Shown: piece by piece, positions 1 to 9,206 of the stretch
Position numbering within the stretch: position 1 is the stretch's first letter
How the letters are laid out: each line of letters begins with the position of its first letter
Source of the DNA: Salinicola peritrichatus
Lineage (GTDB): Bacteria > Pseudomonadota > Gammaproteobacteria > Pseudomonadales > Halomonadaceae
NCBI RefSeq assembly: GCF_003206715.1
Contig: NZ_PZJU01000024.1
Span: 30,636 to 94,635 of the forward strand
DNA length: 64,000 nucleotides
Reading direction: 5' to 3'
Translations under genes and position numbers: made by a program
The notes under the pieces: model-generated
Told to the model about the DNA's origin: nothing
Database searches by the model: none
What the model saw: only the letters and a program-made list of their open reading frames with translations

Positions 1-597
1 TTCCTCCGTCTCCAGGGCATCGCGGGCTTCGCGCAGAGCGCGCTTGAGCGGCGCCCGCATGCCGATACGTCGGGCATGCGCCTCGCGCATCGAGCGCACG
101 ATGTTGATTCTGGCCGGCACTCCTTCCCGAGAAATTCCCGCCCGCACCGGTCGCGTCTCCTCGAGCACCCGCAACTGCTTGCGCTCCAGATGCGGCAGCT
201 CGAGACCGTCGAAGACGAAGTCGAGAAACTCTTCGCGGGATAGCGAGAAGACGAATTCATCCATCCCCTCGCCCTGGTTGGAGGCCTGACCCTCGCCGCT
301 GCCACCACCACCGCCCCCACCGCTAGGGCGGCGCAACCGATCGCCTTCGGCAAACTCCTTGTTGCCCGGGCTGACCACCGTGCGCCGCCCGCCGGGCCCG
401 TGCTGGAACACCGGCTCGGAAATGTCCTTGGTGGGAATCGAAACCTTCTCGCCGCGCTCCATGTCGGTGATCGAGCGCCGGTTGACCGACTCTTCCACCG
501 CCCGCTTGATGTGGGAACGGTAACGCTTGAGAAACCGCTGACGATTGACCGCGCTCTTGTTGCGCGCGTTGGGGCGTCGATCGATGAAGTAGCTCAT
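1..597 (-). CDS. yeaH: YeaH/YhbH family protein (DUF444), N-terminal part
   Basis: The reading frame opens at an ATG at 597 and runs off the left edge of the window, so only the first 199 residues are visible and the C-terminus is missing. The start [20 protein letters not shown], the basic stretch after it, a conserved region ending in a phosphate-rich-looking PGG linker and a Gly-rich low-complexity run (about residues 92-105) are typical of the UPF0229/DUF444 family, whose C-terminal half carries a von Willebrand-like fold. In enterobacteria yeaH sits directly downstream of the kinase gene yeaG, the same order as here, and the pair is linked to starvation and stress responses. The exact molecular role is unknown. 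The identification is from family resemblance plus synteny. Confidence 0.88.
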   Translation of the reverse strand, partial: MSYFIDRRPNARNKSAVNRQRFLKRYRSHIKRAVEESVNRRSITDMERGEKVSIPTKDISEPVFQHGPGGRRTVVSPGNKEFAEGDRLRRPSGGGGGGGSGEGQASNQGEGMDEFVFSLSREEFLDFVFDGLELPHLERKQLRVLEETRPVRAGISREGVPARINIVRSMREAHARRIGMRAPLKRALREARDALETEE

Positions 598-705
598 GGC
601 ACCTCCCGCAGACTGGCTGCGACAATGGCCACCGCAAGATGGCCTCTGTCTATTGGGGCCGCCGGCTCGAGGCGACGGCTCCGATGACACCGACTGATTG
701 AGCGA

Positions 706-2628
706 TCACTGCGATTTACGCACCCGCAGATACCACTCGGACAACAAGCGGACCTGTTTCTCGGTATAGCCCCGCTGCACCATGCGATCGACGAAATCCT
801 CGTGCTTGCGCTGATCCGAGGCCGACGCCTTGGCGTTGAACGAGATCACCGGCAGCAGCTCCTCGGTATTGGCGAACATCTTGTGCTCGATCACACCCTT
901 GAGCTTCTCGTAGGACTGCCAGTTGGGATTCATGCCGTTATTGTGGGCGCGGGCCCTGAGCACGAAGTTGACCACCTCGTGGCGAAAGTCCTTGGGATTG
1001 GAGATTCCCGCCGGCTTCTCGATCTTCTCGAGATCCTCGTTGAGCGCCTGGCGATCGAACAGCTCGCCGGTCTCGGGATCGCGATACTCCTGATCCTGAA
1101 TCCAGAAATCGGCGTAGGTGACGTAGCGATCGAAGATGTTCTGCCCATACTCGGTATAGGACTCGAGATAGGCAGTTTGAATCTCCTTGCCGATGAAATC
1201 GACATAACGCGGCGCCAGGTACTCCTTGATGAAGCGCAGGTAGCGCTCGTGAGTCTCCTTGGGCAACTGCTCGCGCTCCAGCGCCTGTTCCAGCACGTAG
1301 AGCAGATGCACCGGGTTGGCAGCGATCTCATGAGCGTCGAAGTTGAACACCTTGGAAAGGATCTTGAAGGCGAAGCGGGTGGAGAGCCCGTCCATCCCCT
1401 CGTCGACCCCGGCCGCGTCGCGATACTCCTGAATCGACTTGGCCTTGGGATCGGTATCCTTCAGGTTCTCGCCGTCGTAGACCCGCATCTTGGAGTAGAT
1501 GCTGGAATTCTCCGGCTCCTTGAGCCGCGACAATACCGAGAACTGCGCCAGCATGCGCAGCGTATCCGGCGCGCAGGGCGATTGGCTGAGCGAGGAGTGC
1601 TCGAGCAGCTTCTGGTAGATCTTGATCTCCTCGGAGACGCGCAGGCAGTACGGCACCTTGACGATATAGACGCGATCGAGAAATGCCTCGTTGTTACGAT
1701 TATTGCGGAACTGCTGCCACTCGCTCTCGTTGGAGTGAGCCATGATGATCCCTTCGAAGGGAATCGCGCCCATCCCCTCGGTCGGGTTGTAATTGCCTTC
1801 CTGGGTGGCGGTCAGCAATGGATGCAGCACCTTGATCGGTGCCTTGAACATCTCGACGAACTCCATCAGCCCCTGGTTGGCCTTGCACAAGCCACCGGAG
1901 AAGCTGTAGGCGTCGGGATCGTCCTGGGAATAGAGCTCGAGCTGACGGATGTCGACCTTGCCCACCAGCGAAGAAATGTCCTGATTGTTCTCGTCGCCCG
2001 GCTCGGTCTTGGACAAGGCGATCTGATTGAGCCGCGACGGGTGCAGCCGTACCACGCGGAACTGCGACAGATCGCCGCCGAACTCCTTGAGTCGTTTGGC
2101 CGCCCAGGGAGACATCGGCCCGCGCAGATAACGTTGCGGGACGTTGTACTCCTTCTCCAGCAGTTCGCCATCCTCCTCCGGCGAGAACAGCCCGAGCGGC
2201 GACTCGAACACCGGGGAGCCCTTGATGGCGTAGAACGGCACTCGCTCCATCAACAGTTTCAAGCGCTCCGCCAGCGACGACTTGCCGCCGCCCACCGGAC
2301 CCAGCAGGTAGAGGATCTGCTTGCGCTCCTCCAGTCCCTGAGCGGCATGACGGAAATAGGCCACGATCTGCTCGATCGCCTCTTCCATGCCATAGAACTC
2401 GGCAAAGGCGGGATAACGCCGGATGACCTTGTTGGAGAAAATTCGTGACAAGCGGGGGTCTTTCGCCGTATCGATCGTCTGCGGCTCACCGATGGCGGCA
2501 AGCATGCGCTCGGCGGCGTTGGCGTAGACGCTGGGATCCTTCCGGCACAGCTCTAGATATTCCTGCAGGCTCATCTCTTCCTGTTGAACCTGCTCGTAAC
2601 GGCTCTGCACGTGATCGAAGATGCTCAT
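706..2628 (-). CDS. prkA: PrkA family serine protein kinase (YeaG)
   Basis: The protein is 640 aa, matching the roughly 640-aa YeaG/PrkA family. It has an AAA-type PrkA N-terminal domain with a P-loop, GPVGGGKS at about residues 110-117, followed by the C-terminal PrkA kinase-like domain. The ATG at 2628 is chosen because CAGGAGG lies just upstream on the minus strand and the protein then begins MSIFDHVQSRYEQ, as in homologues; the open frame extends 41 codons further but those are not family-like. It precedes yeaH in the same direction with a gap of about 110 bases, so the two are probably co-transcribed. Family members phosphorylate proteins and affect nutrient-stress survival; the substrate in this organism is unknown. 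Confidence 0.95.
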   Translation of the reverse strand: MSIFDHVQSRYEQVQQEEMSLQEYLELCRKDPSVYANAAERMLAAIGEPQTIDTAKDPRLSRIFSNKVIRRYPAFAEFYGMEEAIEQIVAYFRHAAQGLEERKQILYLLGPVGGGKSSLAERLKLLMERVPFYAIKGSPVFESPLGLFSPEEDGELLEKEYNVPQRYLRGPMSPWAAKRLKEFGGDLSQFRVVRLHPSRLNQIALSKTEPGDENNQDISSLVGKVDIRQLELYSQDDPDAYSFSGGLCKANQGLMEFVEMFKAPIKVLHPLLTATQEGNYNPTEGMGAIPFEGIIMAHSNESEWQQFRNNRNNEAFLDRVYIVKVPYCLRVSEEIKIYQKLLEHSSLSQSPCAPDTLRMLAQFSVLSRLKEPENSSIYSKMRVYDGENLKDTDPKAKSIQEYRDAAGVDEGMDGLSTRFAFKILSKVFNFDAHEIAANPVHLLYVLEQALEREQLPKETHERYLRFIKEYLAPRYVDFIGKEIQTAYLESYTEYGQNIFDRYVTYADFWIQDQEYRDPETGELFDRQALNEDLEKIEKPAGISNPKDFRHEVVNFVLRARAHNNGMNPNWQSYEKLKGVIEHKMFANTEELLPVISFNAKASASDQRKHEDFVDRMVQRGYTEKQVRLLSEWYLRVRKSQ

Positions 2629-2954
2629 GGAAGCCTCCTGGTCGTGACCCCCAACCGGACAAGGCGAGCGCCTCGTCAGCCGGGTTAGCTGACTATCAGC
2701 ATAGACAGATGCACGAAGCGTCGGGTAGACCCATTTTGCGAGTCTTTTCAACGCAGCGTCGGAATATACGCTTTAGAACACGCTACCACGATCCAGGTTC
2801 GATGCACGGGGATTTTGCGTCGGAAAACCACGCAATCCTGCCCGACCGTCTGTAAGCCAAGGAAATGGCAGCAGAAACCGGCCGGCGTGAAAAGATGTAA
2901 GAGGCAGAAAAGCGACGCCCGCCTGGGCGAGCGCCGGAGTCACGAATACGGCGG
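2629..2954. other. Intergenic region upstream of prkA, no gene seen
   Basis: The stretch of 326 bases separates the aldolase stop from the prkA start. I see no convincing gene. On the minus strand it must hold the prkA promoter: the string TCTATGCT about 70 bases before the start resembles an RpoS-type minus 10 element, but this is only a suggestion. A 6-bp inverted repeat, GTCAGC and GCTGAC with a 7-base loop at 2675-2693, falls in the presumed prkA leader. Confidence 0.4.
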
Positions 2955-4004
2955 TCAGGCGCCGTCGAACGCGGCCCGCGCATCCGTCAGCAATTGGTCG
3001 AGAAGCTCGGTGGTGGTGTTCCAGGAGCAGACGAAACGGGCACCGCCGGCACCGATGAAGGTATAGAAGGTCCAGCCTTTCGCTCGCAGCTGACCGATGA
3101 CCGGCGCCGGCAGGCTGACGAAGACACTGTTGGCCTGGGTCGGGAACATCGGCTCGGCCCCCGGCAACGAGGCCAGGCCGTCGGCCAGATAGCGCGCCAT
3201 GGCGTTGGCATGCTCGGCATTGCGGCGCCAGGCACCCGACTCCAGAAGCCCCAGCCAGGGCGCGGCGATGAAACGCATCTTGGAGGCCAGTTGACCGGCC
3301 TGCTTGCAGCGATAGGCGAAATCCTCGGCCAGCTCCTTGTTGAAGAACAGAATCGCTTCGCCCATCGGCAGGCCGTTCTTGGTGCCCGAGAAGCACAGCA
3401 CATCGACGCCCACCTGCCAGGTCAATTCCGCCGGCGAGGCATCCAGCGCGCTACAGGCGTTGGCGAAGCGCGCGCCGTCCATATGAACGCGCAAGTCGTA
3501 CTTGTCGGCGACCGTACGGATCGCCAGCAGCTCCTCGCGGGAATAGACGGTCCCCACCTCGGTGGCCTGGGTGATGGAGACCACCCGCGGCTTGGGGTAG
3601 TGAATGTCGCTGCGGCGCACGACCAGGCGCTCGATGCCCTCGGGCGTCAGCTTGCCCTCTTCGCCCGGGCTGGTCAGCAGCTTGGAGCCGTTCGAGAAGA
3701 ACTCCGGTCCGCCGCATTCGTCGGTTTCGATGTGTGCCAGTTCGTGGCAGATCACGCTGTGATAACTCTGTCCCAGTGCCGCCAGCGAGAGCGAGTTGGC
3801 AGCGGTGCCGTTGAACACGAAAAAGACATCGCAATCGTAGTCGAACAGTTCGCGGAAGCGATCGGCGGCGCGATGGGTCCAGACGTCATTGCCATAGGCG
3901 AGATCGTCGCTGGCATTGGCCTGGATCAGGTAATCGAGGGCTTCGGGACAGATACCGGAGGTGTTGTCACTGGCCAGAAAGCGAGGGCTACAGTCAGGTG
4001 TCAT
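2955..4004 (-). CDS. ltaE: Low-specificity L-threonine aldolase-like PLP enzyme
   Basis: The 349-aa protein belongs to the fold-type I PLP beta-eliminating lyase family (Beta_elim_lyase). The PLP-binding lysine is visible in SGTKNG (K209), preceded by the HMDGAR aspartate motif (about residues 174-179) that contacts the pyridine nitrogen. Members cleave L-threonine and L-allo-threonine to glycine and acetaldehyde, and act on other beta-hydroxy amino acids; the protein is cytosolic. The start at 4004 follows an AAGGAC sequence; an ATG at 4031 and others further upstream are also in frame, so the N-terminus is not certain. It lies alone between prkA and fadH. The general family is secure, the substrate preference is inferred. 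Confidence 0.88.
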   Translation of the reverse strand: MTPDCSPRFLASDNTSGICPEALDYLIQANASDDLAYGNDVWTHRAADRFRELFDYDCDVFFVFNGTAANSLSLAALGQSYHSVICHELAHIETDECGGPEFFSNGSKLLTSPGEEGKLTPEGIERLVVRRSDIHYPKPRVVSITQATEVGTVYSREELLAIRTVADKYDLRVHMDGARFANACSALDASPAELTWQVGVDVLCFSGTKNGLPMGEAILFFNKELAEDFAYRCKQAGQLASKMRFIAAPWLGLLESGAWRRNAEHANAMARYLADGLASLPGAEPMFPTQANSVFVSLPAPVIGQLRAKGWTFYTFIGAGGARFVCSWNTTTELLDQLLTDARAAFDGA

Positions 4005-4247
4005 TTGGGGGTCCTTGTACGATCCCTCCATCGAGAAAAGCTCGACGACCGGTGACCGCCGCCGAGTTTTCCGGGGGCCAGGCAAAATGGCCTGGATAAC
4101 GAAAAAACGCGACACCGCACCGATGGGATCGCCATCGAACGGGCACGCTCCGTGGAGAACGTTTCTAGTCTAACACCTGACTTACAGGCTCGGCAGCGGA
4201 TCGCGTCTCGCCGCCCACGCTGGCTCAACGCGACGTGTCGGCACCGC

Positions 4248-6272
4248 TCAGAGCCGCGCCGCCAACCGCGTGCCCTGATCGATCGCGCGCTTGGCATCGA
4301 GTTCGGCGGCAACGTCCGCTCCGCCAATGCGATGGACGGTGATACCGGCAGCCTCCAGGGCTTCGACGAGTTCGAGCTGTGACTGTTGACCAGCGCACAC
4401 GACGATGGTGTCGACCGCCAGCTGGCGCCGCTCGCCATCGACACTGACATGCAATCCCTGGTCATCGATCCGCCGGTAGACGCATCCCGCCAGCATTTTC
4501 ACGTTTCTCGCCCGCAGCGCGGCGCGATGCACCCATCCGGTCGTCACGCCAAGCCCGGCGCCGGGTTTCTCCCGCTTGCGTTGCAGCAGCGTGATCCGGC
4601 GCGGCACCGCCGGCGGCACGCGCGGCTTCAATCCTCCCGGGTTGCTGACCTCGAGATCGACGCCCCACTCATCGCACCAGCGTTCGGTATCCAGCGTCGG
4701 CTGCCCGGTGTGAGAGAGCAGCTCGGCCACGTCGAAGCCGATCCCTCCGGCGCCAATGATCGCCACCCGCCGCCCGACCCGCTCAGGGTGCAGGATCGCC
4801 ATCGGATAGCTGAGCACGCTGGGGTGGTCGATGCCTTCGAGTTCGATCCGACGCGGCTTGACACCGGTCGCCAGAACGACCTCGTCGAAACCGCGAAGCT
4901 GCTGCACATCGGCCGCGCACTCCAGATGCAGTTCTACGCCCCGACGCACCAGCTGGGTCGAAAAATAGCGCAACGTCTCGGCGAACTCCTCCTTGCCGGG
5001 AATACGGCGCGCGAGCCGGAACTGGCCACCGATCTCGGGCTCGCGTTCGAATAGCGTGACCCGGTGCCCCCGCTCGGCGCAGGCGAGCGCCGCCGCCAGC
5101 CCCGCCGGACCGGCGCCGACCACCGCCACCCGCTTGGGCGTCGCGACCGGCACCAGCACCAGTTCCGTCTCATGGCAGGCGCGGGGATTGACCAGACACG
5201 AGGTGAGCTTGCCCTGGAAGGTATGGTCGAGACAGGCCTGGTTGCAGGCGATACAGGTGTTGATCTCCTCGATCCGGCCCTGCTCGGCCTTGGCGACCCA
5301 CGCCGGATCGGCGAGGAACGGGCGCGCCAGCGACACCAGATCGGCATGCCCGTCCGCCAGCACGCGCTCGGCGACCTCCGGCATGTTGATCCGGTTGGTG
5401 GCAATGGTGGGAATCGAGACCGCTGCCCGTACCGCCTGCGACACGCCGACGAAGGCCGCCCGCGGCACGCTGGTGACGATGGTCGGCACCCGCGCCTCGT
5501 GCCAGCCGATCCCCGTATCGATCGCATCGGCTCCGGCTGCCTCGACATCGCGAGCCAGCGCCACGATCTCCTCCCGCGTACTGCCCTCTTCCACCAGATC
5601 GATCATTGACAGGCGGAAGATCAGCAGAAAATCCTCGCCGCACGCGGCACGAATGCGGCGCAATATCTCGCGCGCAAAGCGCCGGCGACGTGCGCCATCG
5701 CCACCCCAGGCGTCGTCGCGATGATTGGTGCGGCGGCACAGGAACTGGTTGATCAGATAGCCTTCGGAGCCCATCACCTCGACGCCGTCGTAGCCGGCAC
5801 GCCGGGCGAGCGTGGCGCAGCGCACGAAATCCTCGATCTGGCGGTCGATCTCGCCTTCGCCCAATGCACGCGGCGTGTAGCGGTTGATCGGCGCAGCGAT
5901 CGCCGACGGCGCCACCAGATCCGACGAGTAGGCGTAGCGTCCGGCGTGCAGAATCTGCAGGCAGATACGGCCGCCTTCGGCGTGTACCGCCTCGATCACC
6001 GGCCGGTGTCGCTCGGCTTCTGCTGCATCGGTCAGCTTGGCGGCACCAGGAAAGACCGCACCCTCGGCGTTCGGCGCGATGCCACCGGTCACGATCAGCG
6101 CCACGCCATGCCGGGCGCGCTCGGCATAGAAAGCCGCCAGGCGGGCGAAACCGTCCGGCGCCTCCTCGAGATTGGTATGCATCGACCCCATCACCACGCG
6201 ATTGCGCAGCGTCAGAGAGCCGACCCGCAAAGGACGAAAGAGATGGGGGAAGCCGGTCACGATCAGTTCCAT
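4248..6272 (-). CDS. fadH: 2,4-dienoyl-CoA reductase (NADPH), FadH
   Basis: The 674-aa enzyme reduces 2,4-dienoyl-CoA to trans-3-enoyl-CoA during beta-oxidation of unsaturated fatty acids. The N-terminal half is an Old Yellow Enzyme-type FMN TIM barrel with the expected active-site sequences GYLINQF (Y172) and GIGWHEAR (H258). A 4Fe-4S cluster is ligated by C340, C343, C347 and C359 (CIACNQAC, then a cysteine 12 residues later). An FAD-binding GAGPAG motif and an NADPH-binding GAGGIG motif follow in the C-terminal half. Length and order match E. coli FadH (about 670 aa). It is a single-gene unit next to the tRNA cluster. Confidence 0.96.
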   Translation of the reverse strand: MELIVTGFPHLFRPLRVGSLTLRNRVVMGSMHTNLEEAPDGFARLAAFYAERARHGVALIVTGGIAPNAEGAVFPGAAKLTDAAEAERHRPVIEAVHAEGGRICLQILHAGRYAYSSDLVAPSAIAAPINRYTPRALGEGEIDRQIEDFVRCATLARRAGYDGVEVMGSEGYLINQFLCRRTNHRDDAWGGDGARRRRFAREILRRIRAACGEDFLLIFRLSMIDLVEEGSTREEIVALARDVEAAGADAIDTGIGWHEARVPTIVTSVPRAAFVGVSQAVRAAVSIPTIATNRINMPEVAERVLADGHADLVSLARPFLADPAWVAKAEQGRIEEINTCIACNQACLDHTFQGKLTSCLVNPRACHETELVLVPVATPKRVAVVGAGPAGLAAALACAERGHRVTLFEREPEIGGQFRLARRIPGKEEFAETLRYFSTQLVRRGVELHLECAADVQQLRGFDEVVLATGVKPRRIELEGIDHPSVLSYPMAILHPERVGRRVAIIGAGGIGFDVAELLSHTGQPTLDTERWCDEWGVDLEVSNPGGLKPRVPPAVPRRITLLQRKREKPGAGLGVTTGWVHRAALRARNVKMLAGCVYRRIDDQGLHVSVDGERRQLAVDTIVVCAGQQSQLELVEALEAAGITVHRIGGADVAAELDAKRAIDQGTRLAARL

Positions 6273-6489
6273 TTATCGTCGTGCTGCCAACGCACGGTTC
6301 GGTGGCGCGCCAGCATTCAAACGCGCGTATGAATGCCAGTGTAACGCAATCCCGGCGCGGGACTATTCCACCAAAGCGGCATCGAACATGGCTAACGGAT
6401 ACGAAGACGACGATGCATACGGCGCGGCATCGGCGTGTATGGAATCGGCAAAGGGAAAAGCGTCACGAGAGGCAGGCAGTGGACGTCAA

Positions 6490-6566
6490 TGGCGGACCGG
6501 ACGGGACTCGAACCCGCGACCTCCGGCGTGACAGGCCGGCATTCTAACCGACTGAACTACCGGTCC
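6490..6566 (-). tRNA. tRNA-Asp (GTC), copy 1
   Basis: The 77-nt gene reads GGACCGG ... CCGGTCC plus G and an encoded CCA on the minus strand. The anticodon loop CTGTCAC gives anticodon GTC. It is the last gene of the tRNA array in transcription order, only 4 bases after tRNA-Val(CAC). Its D-loop reads AGTCGGTTA, as in E. coli tRNA-Asp, whereas the other two Asp copies in this array read AGCTGGTTA. Confidence 0.97.
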
Positions 6567-6570
6567 GTCG

Positions 6571-6647
6571 TGGTGGGTGGTACAGGACTCGAACCTGTGA
6601 CCCCCAGCATGTGAGGCTGGTGCTCTAACCAGCTGAGCTAACCACCC
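6571..6647 (-). tRNA. tRNA-Val (CAC)
   Basis: The 77-nt gene has a 7-bp acceptor stem GGGTGGT/ACCACCC and an encoded CCA. The anticodon stem-loop is CCAGC-CTCACAT-GCTGG, so the anticodon is CAC, which reads GTG codons, as suits a GC-rich genome. It differs from the TAC isoacceptor in the same array in the anticodon loop and the variable part of the D-loop. Confidence 0.96.
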
Positions 6648-6706
6648 AGACGTCAAACGATGCTTGGCAAAACCAGGCTTGATACAACAATGCTCGGCGC
6701 GAAGCG

Positions 6707-6783
6707 TGGCGGACCGGACGGGACTCGAACCCGCGACCTCCGGCGTGACAGGCCGGCATTCTAACCAGCTGAACTACCGGTCC
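6707..6783 (-). tRNA. tRNA-Asp (GTC), copy 2
   Basis: The 77-nt gene carries an encoded CCA and anticodon GTC. It is identical to copy 3 and differs from copy 1 by two bases in the D-loop (CT instead of TC). It lies 59 bases upstream, in transcription order, of tRNA-Val(CAC). Confidence 0.97.
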
Positions 6784-6870
6784 ACTCGATGCATCGGGTC
6801 TGAGTCGAGACACACACCATCGATACGGCTACGCGACTAGCGGTGATACTCTTGCGAATATCGGTGGAAA

Positions 6871-6947
6871 TGGCGGACCGGACGGGACTCGAACCCGCGA
6901 CCTCCGGCGTGACAGGCCGGCATTCTAACCAGCTGAACTACCGGTCC
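6871..6947 (-). tRNA. tRNA-Asp (GTC), copy 3
   Basis: The 77-nt gene carries an encoded CCA and anticodon GTC, and its sequence is the same as copy 2. It follows tRNA-Val(TAC) after 40 bases, in the same direction. Confidence 0.97.
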
Positions 6948-6987
6948 GCATGTTCCATTACGTGAACCCGGACACCGCGCGAGGCGA

Positions 6988-7063
6988 TGGTGGGTGGTAC
7001 AGGGTTCGAACCTGTGACCCCCAGCTTGTAAGGCTGGTGCTCTCCCAGCTGAGCTAACCACCC
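6988..7063 (-). tRNA. tRNA-Val (TAC)
   Basis: The 76-nt gene is first in the array. Its acceptor stem is GGGTGGT/ACCACCC with encoded CCA, and the anticodon stem-loop is CCAGC-CTTACAA-GCTGG, giving anticodon TAC. The D-loop (AGCTGGGA) is one base shorter than in the CAC isoacceptor. Confidence 0.97.
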
Positions 7064-7081
7064 GTGGTCACGTGGCGCTGC

Positions 7082-7109
7082 ATTCTACCTGTGGGCGGTT
7101 GAAAGTCAA
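7082..7109 (-). promoter_or_regulatory. Sigma-70 promoter of the tRNA array
   Basis: On the minus strand TTGACT (minus 35) and TAGAAT (minus 10) are separated by exactly 16 bases, and the 5' end of tRNA-Val(TAC) follows about 19 bases after the minus 10 box. The short leader and near-consensus boxes fit a strong stable-RNA promoter driving all five tRNA genes. Confidence 0.8.
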
Positions 7110-7140
7110 CCGCTTTTAGCACTGCGTTTCTCCATCCGGA

Positions 7141-7862
7141 TCATCGACTTGCGCACAGGCGCCGCGCGATCAGCGCTGCCGCCTGATCGATCAGCGTTGC
7201 CTGCGTCTGCGGCTGGCGTTTCGGCGGCTGCCAGTCATGATCTCCGCCCTCCAGAAAGTGGCATTCGACGTGTGCCGGCAGTGTGTAGTTTTCGACCTCC
7301 TCGCGGCGGCCGAACGGGTCCCGCGTGCCCTGCAGGAGCATCAGCGGACAGTCGATCGCCGGCCAGTGGTCGAGCCGCAGCCGTTCCGGCTTGCCCGGCG
7401 GATGGAAGGGGTAGCCGCACAACACCAACCCGGCCGCCCCCGACCGGGAGGCCATCAGGCTCGCCACGCGTCCGCCCATCGACTTGCCGCCCAGCTACAG
7501 CGGCGTGACGGCATCCAGTGCCGTCAGAGCCCGTTGCCATGCGGCGAGTTCGGTCACCAGCGTATCGACTTCGGCGGCGGGCGACGCCGGCCTTCCCGGC
7601 GGATTCTCGCCATGTAGCCGAACTCCACCGCGACGACCTGAATCCCCGCGGCCAGCCGTTGCCGCAGCCGAGTCAGAAACACGGAGTCATGTCCGGCGCC
7701 GGCGCCGTGACACAGCAGCAATCGGCCATGCTCGTCCCGGCCGCGCACCTGGAAACCGCCCAGCGTCGTTTCATGCAACCGATCGTCGGCTTGGTCCAGC
7801 GCCTGCCGCAAGCGCTCGATATCCGCCGTGTCCAGCCCGGTCGCCTGGCACTCCGTCGACAT
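7141..7862 (-). pseudogene. Broken alpha/beta hydrolase (KANL3/Tex30-like)
   Basis: Two overlapping reading frames together make one typical dienelactone-hydrolase-like protein of about 240 aa. The first frame (start near 7862, after GAGGG) gives the oxyanion motif HGAGAGHDS and continues to about 7569, where a single base appears to be missing (CCGAAGTCGAT where a homologous frame expects Lys-Val-Asp). In the second frame a TAG at 7495-7497 interrupts the protein exactly before the nucleophile motif LGGKSMGGR. The acidic (GTRDPFG) and histidine (GGDHDW) members of the triad remain intact downstream. Two lesions in a gene with all catalytic motifs intact suggest recent inactivation, or sequencing error. 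The upstream stop-free pieces are 104 and 112 codons long. Confidence 0.75.
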
Positions 7863-7958
7863 TCCCATGTACCCTCGTTTTTGCGTAGGATAAAAAACCT
7901 GTTCGATCGGTCAGCTTTGCGAACGATCCCATTCCAACGACAACACCCAGGACATCGA

Positions 7959-9131
7959 ATGGCTTTAGACATCCTCGTGATCGGCGCTGGCATGGGCGGC
8001 TTGACCGCTGCCTTGGCGCTGCAACAGTCCGGCCACCGGGTACGCGTGGTCGACCGCGTCGCCGAGTTGCGCCCGGTGGGCGCGGCGATCTCGGTGTGGT
8101 CCAACGGCGTCAAGGTGCTCAAGGCGCTCGGCATCGGCGATGCGGTCGAAGACGTCAGCGGCCGCATGAACCATATGCGCTATATGAGCCGTGACGGCGA
8201 GCTGCTCACCGACTTCAGCCTTCAGCCCCTCTACGACCAGGTCGGCCAGCGCGCCTGCCCCATCGCCCGTGCCGCACTACAGCAACTGCTGCTCGAGGCG
8301 GTGGGCGAGGACAACGTCACCCTCGGCCTCGCCTGCAGCGACTATCACGCCGGCGACAGCGGCGTGACCGCCCGCTTCGCCGATGGCAGCCAGCGCCGGG
8401 CGGATCTGATCGTGATCGCCGACGGCACCCATTCGAAGCTGCGCGAGCGCGCGTTAGGCCGTCAGGTCGACCGTCGCTATTGCGGTTACGTCAACTGGAA
8501 CGTGCGCGTGCCGGCCAGCGCCGATCTCGCTCCGCTCGATCACTGGGTGCAGTATGTCGGCGATCATCAGCGCGTCTCGATGATGCCGATGAGCGGCGAT
8601 GCCGAGGCGCCGGAATTCTACTGTTTCTTCGACGTTCCCCTGCCCGCCGGCACGCCCAACGACCCCGCTGGCTATCGCGACGAACTCGCACGGCATTTCG
8701 CCGGCTGGGCGGCACCGGTGCAGCGGTTGATCGAACGCTTCGACCCCGCCGCCATGGCCCGGGTGGAGATCCACGACATCGAACCGCTCGAAACGCTGAT
8801 CGGTCCACGCGCCGCCATTCTCGGCGACGCCGCCCACGGCATGGCGCCGGATCTCGGTCAGGGCGGCTGTCAGGCGATGGAGGATGCCTGGGTGCTGGCA
8901 CGAACCCTCGACAATGCCGCCGGAGACATTCCCAGGGCACTGACGGCCTATGACGCTGCCCGTAGCGAACGAGTCGGCGAGATCGTCGCCCGCGCACGCA
9001 AACGCGCCGAGACCACCCACGGCGCCGATCCCGCCGCGACCCAGGCATGGTATGCCGAACTCGCCGACGAGGATGGCAGCCATATCATGGCGGGGATGAG
9101 CAAGACGATTCTGGGCGGCCCGCTGGGTTAG
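7959..9131 (+). CDS. hpxO: FAD-dependent urate hydroxylase
   Basis: The 390-aa class A flavin monooxygenase oxidises urate to 5-hydroxyisourate, an early step of purine-to-allantoin catabolism. Visible features are the Rossmann FAD motif GAGMGG (about residues 9-14), PVGAAISVWSNGVK near the start, the substrate-side sequence RRYCGYVNWN, and the C-terminal FAD motif GDAAHGMAPDLGQGG. The C-terminus (KARKR-like ARARKRAETTHG, then GGPLG) closely follows Klebsiella HpxO, which is why I use that name. The ATG at 7959 is preceded by CAGGA. No other purine-degradation genes are adjacent here, so the rest of the pathway must be elsewhere. A nonspecific salicylate-hydroxylase-like function is the less likely alternative. 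Confidence 0.88.
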   Translation: MALDILVIGAGMGGLTAALALQQSGHRVRVVDRVAELRPVGAAISVWSNGVKVLKALGIGDAVEDVSGRMNHMRYMSRDGELLTDFSLQPLYDQVGQRACPIARAALQQLLLEAVGEDNVTLGLACSDYHAGDSGVTARFADGSQRRADLIVIADGTHSKLRERALGRQVDRRYCGYVNWNVRVPASADLAPLDHWVQYVGDHQRVSMMPMSGDAEAPEFYCFFDVPLPAGTPNDPAGYRDELARHFAGWAAPVQRLIERFDPAAMARVEIHDIEPLETLIGPRAAILGDAAHGMAPDLGQGGCQAMEDAWVLARTLDNAAGDIPRALTAYDAARSERVGEIVARARKRAETTHGADPAATQAWYAELADEDGSHIMAGMSKTILGGPLG

Positions 9132-9156
9132 GTATTGACCAGCAAGGCCCAACGCA

Positions 9157-9189
9157 AAGGCCCGCCGGAAACCACATTTGGCGGGCCTT
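9157..9189. terminator. Hairpin between convergent hpxO and ttcA
   Basis: The arms AAGGCCCGCC and GGCGGGCCTT form a perfect 10-bp stem with a 13-base loop. It lies 25 bases after the hpxO stop and 17 bases after the ttcA stop, so it can serve both directions. Neither side has a long T-run, so it is a plausible but not textbook intrinsic terminator. Confidence 0.65.
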
Positions 9190-9206
9190 CTGGACTCCGA
9201 ACTCGC

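Noticed and set aside
802..2448. Long plus-strand open frame of 548 codons opposite prkA
   Set aside because: It is antisense to a clear PrkA gene, has no recognisable domain and owes its length to the GC-rich codon pattern.
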